Source: Lachnospiraceae bacterium (GTDB lineage: Bacteria > Bacillota > Clostridia > Lachnospirales > Lachnospiraceae). From it: DNA of 63,011 nt. Position 1 is the stretch's first letter. Each line of letters begins with the position of its first letter. The notes under the pieces are model-generated. The model ran no database searches. It was not told the DNA's origin and was given only the letters and a program-made list of their open reading frames with translations. Positions 56,516 to 63,011 of this stretch are shown here, one piece after another. A program made the translations under genes and the position numbers. The stretch lies in assembly GCA_024403615.1 (NCBI GenBank), contig JAKSRM010000011.1, positions 1-63,011 on the forward strand, read 5' to 3'.

Positions 56516-57091
56516 ATGCCGATATTACTGGAAATCTTTTTGACCTTTGCAAAAATCGGGCTGTTCACGTTCGGCGGCGGTTATGCCATGATTTCTATCA
56601 TTGACAATAACTGTGTCGAACGGAAGAAATGGATTACTCACGATGAAATGATGAATATTACCGTTATTGCGGAGTCCACTCCGGGTCCTATCGCCATTAA
56701 CTGCGCGACCTATGTGGGCTACAAGAAAGGCGGTTTTTTAGGAGCCTGCGCTGCGACCATTGGCGTAGTGCTTCCTTCTTTTGTCATCATTTATATTATT
56801 TCCATCTTTCTGGATAATTTCCTCCAGATTGCGTGGATTGCAAAAGCTTTTACTGGAATCAAGGCAGCAGTCGGCATTTTAATTCTGGACGCGGCCATTA
56901 ACATGATAAAGAAAATGAACAAAAAAGTTCTGCCTATTGGAATCATGATCGGAGCTTGTCTGGTTATGCTGACAGTTAATTTCTTCTCTTTGAAATTCTC
57001 TTCCATCGTACTGATGCTCATCGCGGCAGCCGTAAGCGTGGCAGTCTTCCTGATTCGTAAAAATCTGGCGAAGAAAGGAGGAACCGTCTGA
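56516..57091 (+). CDS. chrA: Chromate transporter family, half 1
   Basis: This 191-residue membrane protein has the ChrA signatures FTFGGGYAMI near the N terminus and ESTPGPIAINCATYVG, with about six helices. Short ChrA proteins work in pairs. The partner is encoded immediately downstream, and its ATG overlaps this gene's stop codon. The family was named for chromate efflux, but the natural anion for Firmicutes members is unclear. AAAGGAG lies before ATG. Confidence 0.9.
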   Translation: MPILLEIFLTFAKIGLFTFGGGYAMISIIDNNCVERKKWITHDEMMNITVIAESTPGPIAINCATYVGYKKGGFLGACAATIGVVLPSFVIIYIISIFLDNFLQIAWIAKAFTGIKAAVGILILDAAINMIKKMNKKVLPIGIMIGACLVMLTVNFFSLKFSSIVLMLIAAAVSVAVFLIRKNLAKKGGTV

Positions 57092-57654
57092 TGGTATATT
57101 TAGATTTACTGATTGGATTTTTGAAAGTCGGACTATTCTCCTTTGGTGGCGCCTATGGTGCCATTCCTCTGATTCGTGATGTCGTAATGTCCTATGGATG
57201 GATGAGCGATGCTACTTTGTCGAACATGATTGCCGTCAGCGAAAGTACGCCAGGACCGATTATGGTTAATATGGCGACTTACGTAGGAAGCTCTCAGGGC
57301 GGAATTTTAGGTTCTCTTTTGGCGACCTTTGCCGTAGTGCTTCCAGCCTTCGTCATCATTCTTCTGATTATGGTGCTGTTGAAGAACGCTTTGAAGAATC
57401 AATATGTGCAGGCAGTTTTAGGCGGCTTGAAACCATGTGTCATTGGAATTGTTCTGGCCATGGGCATTTATATGATTATCAGCAACATCTTCCCAGCTTC
57501 CTTCGGAGGCTTTGATTGGAAGACCTTACTGTTGACTATCTTCCTAGCAGCTCTTCTTTATTTGCCACCACGGATTGCTCCGAAGAAACTTAAAAAAATC
57601 TCGCCGATTCTGCTGATTGTGATCGCAGCCGTCTGCGGAATTATTATTTATTAA
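57091..57654 (+). CDS. chrA: Chromate transporter family, half 2
   Basis: This 187-residue partner of the previous gene has matching motifs FSFGGAYGAI and ESTPGPIMVNMATYVG. The two halves are homologous and form a two-gene version of full-length ChrA. Start and stop codons overlap by a base, so the halves are co-translated. It is followed by a hairpin terminator facing the convergent surface protein gene. Confidence 0.9.
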   Translation: MVYLDLLIGFLKVGLFSFGGAYGAIPLIRDVVMSYGWMSDATLSNMIAVSESTPGPIMVNMATYVGSSQGGILGSLLATFAVVLPAFVIILLIMVLLKNALKNQYVQAVLGGLKPCVIGIVLAMGIYMIISNIFPASFGGFDWKTLLLTIFLAALLYLPPRIAPKKLKKISPILLIVIAAVCGIIIY

Positions 57655-57658
57655 AGAA

Positions 57659-57700
57659 AGAGGTTATGCCTGCGGACTGCTTACATAACCTCTAATTTTT
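57659..57700. terminator. Terminator between chromate transporter and surface protein genes
   Basis: AGAGGTTATG and CATAACCTCT form a 10-bp stem with a 15-nt loop, followed by AATTTTT. It may serve both convergent genes. Confidence 0.8.
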
Positions 57701-57730
57701 AAGAACGGATTTGTTTTACAAATCATTTTT

Positions 57731-59308
57731 TTATTCTTTCGATTTATCTTTTTTCCTTGCCTTTAAGATTACGAGAACCGCAATCACGATGATAACTACA
57801 GCGACAATCATCAGTACAATCCAAAGGGTTGGTTGACCATGATCTCCTGTCAGCGGATTATCACTGGTTGGAGTCTCCGGAGTTTCCGGAGTCTCTTCCT
57901 CTGGAGGAATGATTTCTGTCGAAATTTTTTCAACGGTCCATAAACCATTTCCCGGAGTATTTTCTTTTGCAATATAACCTTCTTCTACCCACTCACTTGG
58001 GTCATAGTCAAACGTGCCTCTAGTTATGACTGCGTTCCGTAACGATCCGCCTAAATACCATCCAAGATCAATTCGAATTTTTCCGTTTGATTTTGCATAA
58101 GCAGGAGAAAAAGTTCCCTCTAGTAATCCAGAAACCTGAACTTTAGTATCGTCACCTTCTGGTTCAATAATAAAATCATGAGAACTATCGGAATAAATTC
58201 CATACGCGCCATTTGCAAAAGGACAATTCACAATAATGGATACATCATGCCCCTTCATTTTTGCACTAGTGGTAGAATAATAAATTCCATAGCCACGCAC
58301 ACCTGATACGCTATTTTCATTTTCAATGGAAATGTGAACATTGCCCTGAATGTTCAGCTCTCCGTCGTTTCTTAAACTACCGTTGTTTTCAAAAATTCCA
58401 TAGCAGGTAATTGCATATGGGGCATCTGCACCAGTTACGGTAATATCGCAGTTTCGTACAGATACATTACCGTTGCCCTTGATTCCATAACCCTGTGCGG
58501 CGGAAGTAATATTCGTGCCAGTACAATTTACGTTGATGGAAGGCCGTTCGATATCAGAAGAGTCGGCGTCATCCCGATCAATTTCTGTTTCGGATAATTT
58601 TGCAGTTGCAATTCCGATACCGTCGTTACCGCTTTGTACATCGATGATGCAGTTTCGTAGAATCAGCGTTGAGTAGTTTGCCTGTTCAATGCCGGTAGCG
58701 ATTATGACTGGTGAGTCTCCGCAGTCTGCAAAAATCTGGGCTCCGTTTTGCAGAATGATGGTGGACTTCGAAGAATTATCGGTTAATACGGTACACGGAT
58801 ATTCGAAAACCTCACCATAACGATATTCCGCAGTGGATTTTCCAATGATTTTTGTACCGTCAATGATAAGGGTTCCCTTATTGGCACAGATAACTTTGCA
58901 GTATCCGTCGGTAATGTTCTGAATAAAGGCACCGCTCACGCTGTCCGTAATTGTTACGGTACAACCTTCCTGATTAATATAAAGCAGATAGGCAGAAGAA
59001 CCTTTCACAGAGCCGGTTAAATGATGACCCGCAAGGTCGATGGTCATATCCGAATAGATGATGACTTTATTGGTAGTGGATTTGCCCAAATCAATATCAT
59101 CTGTCAGAGTTAAGGTTGTACCATCTACCGTTATTTTATCGCCGCCGATCGCTGCGGCGAAATCAGCAATATTGTCATATTCCACGCCACTGACTGCACC
59201 GATGACGGTAGGTTCGTCTTCAGCAAAAACTGGAAGACAAACCAGTAGGAAAGCAAGACACAGAGTCAAGAAAAAAACGTGGATTTTTTTCGTTTTATTA
59301 TTTCTCAT
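57731..59308 (-). CDS. Beta-helix surface protein with NPLTG anchor
   Basis: This 525-residue protein has a signal peptide (KKIHVFFLTLCLAFLLVCLPVFA). A beta-solenoid body of alternating strands (LTLTDDIDL, MTIDLAGHHLTG, TLIIDGTKIIG, NGAQIFADCG) resembles a pectin-lyase-like parallel beta-helix. The end is a Pro/Glu linker, NPLTGDH, a hydrophobic helix and a basic tail. CGGAGA precedes ATG on the minus strand. The gene lies 58 bp downstream of rubrerythrin without an obvious terminator between them. It is probably wall-anchored; polysaccharide binding or lyase activity is possible but no catalytic residues are identified. Confidence 0.88.
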   Translation of the reverse strand: MRNNKTKKIHVFFLTLCLAFLLVCLPVFAEDEPTVIGAVSGVEYDNIADFAAAIGGDKITVDGTTLTLTDDIDLGKSTTNKVIIYSDMTIDLAGHHLTGSVKGSSAYLLYINQEGCTVTITDSVSGAFIQNITDGYCKVICANKGTLIIDGTKIIGKSTAEYRYGEVFEYPCTVLTDNSSKSTIILQNGAQIFADCGDSPVIIATGIEQANYSTLILRNCIIDVQSGNDGIGIATAKLSETEIDRDDADSSDIERPSINVNCTGTNITSAAQGYGIKGNGNVSVRNCDITVTGADAPYAITCYGIFENNGSLRNDGELNIQGNVHISIENENSVSGVRGYGIYYSTTSAKMKGHDVSIIVNCPFANGAYGIYSDSSHDFIIEPEGDDTKVQVSGLLEGTFSPAYAKSNGKIRIDLGWYLGGSLRNAVITRGTFDYDPSEWVEEGYIAKENTPGNGLWTVEKISTEIIPPEEETPETPETPTSDNPLTGDHGQPTLWIVLMIVAVVIIVIAVLVILKARKKDKSKE

Positions 59309-59366
59309 GACAGGTCTCCGAAAGATAAACCTTTAATATTAATGCGCTTGCACGAAAGTTTGGTGA

Positions 59367-59912
59367 TTAGCCAAAGTATCTCTTCAGTAAGCCTTCGAAT
59401 GCTTTGCCGTGTCTAGCCTCGTCGCGTGCCATTTCATGAACTGTGTCATGGATAGCGTCTAAGCCTAATTCTTTCGCTTTCTTAGCAAGGTCGGTCTTTC
59501 CAGCGGTTGCACCGTTTTCAGCTTCTACTCTCATTTCAAGATTCTTCTTTGTAGAATCTGTTACAACTTCGCCTAAAAGTTCAGCAAATTTTGCTGCATG
59601 TTCTGCTTCTTCAAAAGCAGCTTTTTCCCAGTATAAACCGATTTCCGGATAGCCTTCACGGAAAGCTACACGTGACATTGCAAGGTACATACCTACTTCA
59701 GAGCATTCTCCGTTGAAGTTATCTCTTAAACCAGAAATGATTTCTTCTGGAGCTTCTTTGCCGATGCCTACGATGTGCTCAGCAGCCCATGTCATTTCAC
59801 CGTCACTCATTTTTTCAAATTTGTCAGCTGCAGCTCCACAGATTGGACATTTGTCAGGAGCGCTATCTCCTTCATGTACGTAGCCACAAACTTTACAAAC
59901 CCATTTTGCCAT
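59367..59912 (-). CDS. rbr: Reverse rubrerythrin
   Basis: This 181-residue protein has the rubredoxin domain first ([12 protein letters not shown] and KCPICGAAA), then a four-helix diiron domain ([31 protein letters not shown]). That is the reverse order to classical rubrerythrin. In Clostridium such proteins reduce hydrogen peroxide to water with NADH-derived electrons. AGGAGG lies 8 bases before ATG. An A/T-rich promoter region lies upstream with TATAAT (plus-strand 59936-59941). Confidence 0.95.
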   Translation of the reverse strand: MAKWVCKVCGYVHEGDSAPDKCPICGAAADKFEKMSDGEMTWAAEHIVGIGKEAPEEIISGLRDNFNGECSEVGMYLAMSRVAFREGYPEIGLYWEKAAFEEAEHAAKFAELLGEVVTDSTKKNLEMRVEAENGATAGKTDLAKKAKELGLDAIHDTVHEMARDEARHGKAFEGLLKRYFG

Positions 59913-60055
59913 TTTTAGTTCCTCCTAGTTGTTTAATTATATTGTATGAATTATATTTTCAATTCGCATCTTACCTTATTCCACGGTCTTTTTCAATGAA
60001 GGGCGGTAAAAAGTATGGAAAAGAATCTTAATCAAATCTTAAGCACTTTGCCTAT

Positions 60056-60084
60056 TTCTTATTAAAGTCTTTCTGGGGTAAAAT
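60056..60084 (+). promoter_or_regulatory. Promoter of the second two-component operon
   Basis: TTCTTA (60056-60061) and TAAAAT (60079-60084) are spaced by 17 bp. The -10 lies in the same TTTCTGGGGTAAAAT 15-mer as the promoter at 36514. Confidence 0.5.
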
Positions 60085-60109
60085 AAGACCATCAAAGGAG
60101 GACTTGGTT

Positions 60110-60808
60110 ATGTCAAACATTTTAATCTGTGATGATGAGAAGGACATTGTAAATGCGCTGAAGATTTATCTGTCAGATCCGGATTATGTACTTTTGGAAG
60201 CTGCCAACGGAAAGGAAGCTTTGGAGGCAGTGGAACAGCAGGATGTGGATTTAATCCTGATGGATATCATGATGCCGGTCATGGACGGCATCACAGCTAT
60301 GACGAAAATCCGGGAAATCAGTAATGTGCCGATTATTTTACTGACGGCGAAAAGCGAAGACACAGATAAAATTTTAGGACTGAATGTAGGGGCAGACGAT
60401 TATATCACGAAGCCTTTTAACCCTTTGGAAGTTACGGCCAGAGTGCGCTCCCAACTGCGACGGTACCTGAAGTTGGGAAGCGGTGTGCAGCAACCGGAAA
60501 ATTTTATGATTGGCGGGATTGAGCTAGATGATGTAGCCAAGACCGTAATGGTGGATGGAGACGAAGTCTCCCTGACCCCAAAAGAATTTGAAATACTGAA
60601 GCTCTTGATGGCAAACCCAGGAAAAGTGTTCTCTCCGAAAGAAATTTATCAGACCATCTGGAAAGAAAAACCTTTCGGAACAGACAACACCGTAGCGGTT
60701 CATATCCGCCACCTGAGAGAGAAGATTGAAATCAATCCATCGGAGCCGCGATACATAAAGGTCCTGTTTGGACAGGGTTATAAGTTCATGGAGGAACGCA
60801 GATCATGA
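60110..60808 (+). CDS. OmpR-family response regulator
   Basis: This 232-residue protein has a receiver domain with Asp at about residue 52 (LILMDIMMPVMDG), CDDE acidic pocket and Lys in ITKPF. A winged-helix output domain follows (VSLTPKEFEILKLLM, C-terminal GQGYKFMEE). ATG 60110 is preferred to the TTG at 60104 because AAGGAGG sits 8 bases upstream. It overlaps the kinase gene by 4 bp (ATGA). Similarity in style to VanR/PhoP regulators suggests envelope stress, but the regulon is unknown. Confidence 0.93.
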   Translation: MSNILICDDEKDIVNALKIYLSDPDYVLLEAANGKEALEAVEQQDVDLILMDIMMPVMDGITAMTKIREISNVPIILLTAKSEDTDKILGLNVGADDYITKPFNPLEVTARVRSQLRRYLKLGSGVQQPENFMIGGIELDDVAKTVMVDGDEVSLTPKEFEILKLLMANPGKVFSPKEIYQTIWKEKPFGTDNTVAVHIRHLREKIEINPSEPRYIKVLFGQGYKFMEERRS

Positions 60809-62721
60809 AGAATTTTTTACGGTCCATTGCCGGAAAAATAACGTTATATATTGTTTGCACCTTGGCAACCTTGGTTTTTACCTGCAGCATCCTTGGTTGG
60901 ATTGTCGCCTATGATGATGCTGCTAGTTGCGACCTGGATTTCTATTCCGACACGGAAGAAGAAATCATCACCCAGAAGGTAGGCAATTATCTCTATCCGG
61001 AAATCCACAGCATTGTGAACAACTTGCTGACAAACCCAGAGGAAACCTATCGTTCCTTTGCTTATGAAATCTACGACAAAGAGGGAAAACTTCTGTTCAA
61101 ATCCGAAAAGGAGTTAGATCCGGAAACTACCTTTGAGTACGGCTTTTTGGCCAACGAGGTGGACATGGGTGACCATACCATGCACACCATCGTCTATGAC
61201 AATTGGAACTGGTCGGCAGAAGCCGACAATCGATGGGCCGATTATGTGGCAAAAGCTTCCGTTGTTCCGGACACCTGGTACGCAAAAGAAATTCATCGGA
61301 TTGAAGTATGGACTCACATAGAATATTCCCTGCGGTATTGGGTATACGTAATCGGAGCAGTAGCAGCCATTCTCATGATGGTTACGTTTATTATGCTGTT
61401 GTGTGTTTCTGCCCGTCGGCCGAACAGTGATGACCTTCATCCTGGCTTACTGAACAAAGTCCCATTTGATGTTATGTTAGCTCTTTACTGTCTGGGATTT
61501 TCCGGCGCTTGGTGGTTGTTTATGGCAATCGGATATACCTCTACCGGAATTGTGACAACGCTGATTGTGGGAGGTATCCTGTTCCTGGCAGCAGTTCCGT
61601 TTTTAATTGGATTTGCCATGAGCATCGCTGCACGAATCAAGCAGCACAACTTATTTAAGAACACTGTCATTTGGCGGTTCATGAAACTGATCGGCCGGTT
61701 CTTCCGCTGGCTTTCAAAAAATCTGCCAGTTGCATGGAAGGCGGCTTTGATCGTAGCAGTTATTGCATTGATTGAACTAATTGCAACCTTTAACAGTTGT
61801 CGCTGGTATTCTGATGGGGCGGTTGCTTTCCTGATTATCGAAAAAATCATCATCGTCGCTCTGGCCATTTATGCTGCATCCTGCTTCAAACGGCTGAAGA
61901 AGGGTGGAGAAGCTCTGGCAACGGGAAATCTGGAGTACGTAGTAGAGAAGAAGGGCATGATCGGCGACTTTAAGAATCATGCAGAACATCTGAACAGCAT
62001 CGGCGAAGGCATGGCGGTCGCTGTAGATGAGCGCATGAAGAGCGAGCGAATGAAAACTCAGCTCATCACCAACGTTTCCCACGATATTAAGACACCTCTG
62101 ACTTCCATCATCAATTATGCGTCCCTGATTAATGTGGAACCTTGCGATAATCCGGTAATTAAGGACTATTCGGAAGTTCTGGTAAGACAGTCAGAAAAAT
62201 TAAAACGTTTATTGGAAGATTTGGTGGAGGCATCGAAAGCATCTACCGGAAATCTGGATGTATGTTTAGCTCCTTGTGACGCTGCGGTATTTATCGAGCA
62301 GGCAGGAGGCGAGTATGAAGAAAAACTGGAAAAATCCGAGCTGACCTTAGTTACCCAGACTCCGGAGGAACCAGTAAAGATTATGGCGGACGGCCGTCGC
62401 ATGTGGCGAGTTTTCGATAATCTGATGAACAACATCTGCAAATATGCCCAGCCAGGCACCAGAGTATATCTGTCTCTGGAGAAAATGGATGGCGACGCAG
62501 TGATCACCTTTAAGAACACTTCCCGGGATGCGCTGAATATGTCCGAAGAGGAGCTGATGGAGCGATTCACCCGAGGGGATTCCTCCAGAAATACAGAAGG
62601 CAACGGTTTGGGACTGTCCATCGCCAAGAGTATGGCCGAGCTCCAGAACGGAAAACTGAACGTGGTAATCGATGGAGACTTATTCAAGGCCATCCTCCGT
62701 TTCCCACTGATTGAACAATAA
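60805..62721 (+). CDS. Multi-spanning sensor histidine kinase
   Basis: This 638-residue kinase has a first membrane helix (about residues 10-32) and an exported sensor region of about 140 residues. A cluster of further helices lies between about 175 and 355. A linker leads to the dimerisation domain with His about 426 (NVSHDIKTPLTS), then the HATPase domain with N box (NLMNNICKYA) and G boxes (GLGLSIAKS). The multi-helix membrane part is larger than in simple PhoR-type kinases and may itself sense membrane stress. It is co-translated with its regulator. Confidence 0.93.
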   Translation: MKNFLRSIAGKITLYIVCTLATLVFTCSILGWIVAYDDAASCDLDFYSDTEEEIITQKVGNYLYPEIHSIVNNLLTNPEETYRSFAYEIYDKEGKLLFKSEKELDPETTFEYGFLANEVDMGDHTMHTIVYDNWNWSAEADNRWADYVAKASVVPDTWYAKEIHRIEVWTHIEYSLRYWVYVIGAVAAILMMVTFIMLLCVSARRPNSDDLHPGLLNKVPFDVMLALYCLGFSGAWWLFMAIGYTSTGIVTTLIVGGILFLAAVPFLIGFAMSIAARIKQHNLFKNTVIWRFMKLIGRFFRWLSKNLPVAWKAALIVAVIALIELIATFNSCRWYSDGAVAFLIIEKIIIVALAIYAASCFKRLKKGGEALATGNLEYVVEKKGMIGDFKNHAEHLNSIGEGMAVAVDERMKSERMKTQLITNVSHDIKTPLTSIINYASLINVEPCDNPVIKDYSEVLVRQSEKLKRLLEDLVEASKASTGNLDVCLAPCDAAVFIEQAGGEYEEKLEKSELTLVTQTPEEPVKIMADGRRMWRVFDNLMNNICKYAQPGTRVYLSLEKMDGDAVITFKNTSRDALNMSEEELMERFTRGDSSRNTEGNGLGLSIAKSMAELQNGKLNVVIDGDLFKAILRFPLIEQ

Positions 62722-62794
62722 TAAAATAATAAAATTTTCAGTTTTAAAATGGGATTATGAAACAGTAGAATCAAATAAAAAGTTCGTTTAGACA

Positions 62795-63011
62795 AAAAGT
62801 AGAGATATGTACGGACCGTCTGAGTCATTCAACGTAAAAAGTAGAGATATGTACGGACCGTTTGAGTCATTCAGCGTAAATAGTGGAGTTATGTACAGTT
62901 TATTATCCTCAAAAGCGTACATAACTCCATTTTTTGTCAGGAAACAGAGGAAAAGGGTGTACATAACTCCATTTTTTGTCAGGAAACAGAGGAAAAGGGT
63001 GTACATAACTC
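62795..63011. repeat. 42-bp-period GTAC repeat array, continues past window end
   Basis: Six copies are visible. On the plus strand GTAGAGATATGTAC occurs at 62799 and 62841 and GTGGAGTTATGTAC at 62883. The inverted form GTACATAACTCCAT occurs at 62917 and 62959, and a partial copy at 63001. The period is exactly 42 bp within each orientation. The last two full units are nearly identical over the whole 42 bp. The array flips orientation at about 62900. It begins about 75 bp after the histidine kinase gene. It shares AAAAAGTAG...GTAC with the 48143 array. Confidence 0.85.

Noticed and set aside
57731..59308. Pectate lyase call for the beta-helix surface protein
   Set aside because: The fold pattern fits, but no catalytic residue set can be identified.
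62788..63006. Minus-strand ORF with hydrophobic 14-residue repeats
   Set aside because: The 42-bp array period is a multiple of 3, so any frame stays open. No RBS or homologous protein pattern is seen.

Overview
The window looks like chromosome from a Gram-positive, strictly anaerobic member of the Clostridia (Eubacteriales). The reasons are: the HU-rqcP-divIC-tilS-hpt-ftsH block typical of Firmicutes; strong AGGAGG-type ribosome binding sites and several TTG starts; six surface proteins with sortase-type C termini; two-gene transketolase and two-gene chromate transporter; and the oxygen-defence set of strict anaerobes (superoxide reductase, reverse rubrerythrin, ferritin). No rRNA, tRNA, transposase, integrase or Cas gene was seen. 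The species is not assigned.

Layout. 1-2683: the end of a P-loop ATPase with an acidic Glu/Tyr repeat, then split transketolase. 2746-6867: large surface protein. 6920-7513 (minus): CDP-alcohol phosphatidyltransferase. 7700-12545: HU, rqcP, divIC, tilS, hpt, ftsH. 12874-15287: ABC exporter pair. 15384-21932: Y-family polymerase, YolD-like protein, uvrB and uvrA behind a probable LexA box. 22141-25350: a Pro/Ala/Gln-rich membrane protein and a two-component system. 25605-26588: stand-alone GMP synthase ATPase subunit. 26562-31719: a probable 5.1-kb island between direct repeats of the guaA 3' end, carrying an HTH protein, a RhuM-Fic protein and a glycine-rich surface protein. 31883-42107: more surface proteins, ferritin, a hydrolase, a membrane protein and a cell-wall subtilase. 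42186-44939 (minus): OYE-type flavoenzyme and PHP phosphatase. 45147-47813: beta-lactamase-fold hydrolase and C69 dipeptidase. 48143-49254: a 62-bp-period repeat array leading into a PD-(D/E)xK-like nuclease gene. 49424-53301: three esterases. 53434-59912: superoxide reductase, HTH protein, Fe-S aldo/keto reductase, rRNA/tRNA methyltransferase, chromate transporter, surface protein, rubrerythrin. 60110-62721: second two-component system. 62795-63011: a second, 42-bp-period array that runs off the window.

The themes are a heavily decorated, probably sortase-anchored surface with secreted or intracellular hydrolases; oxygen and DNA-damage defence; and two envelope-sensing two-component systems. 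The most unusual elements are the two GTAC-containing repeat arrays, one of which lies in the leader of a nuclease-like gene, and the fossil guaA att-like repeat bounding an island without an integrase.
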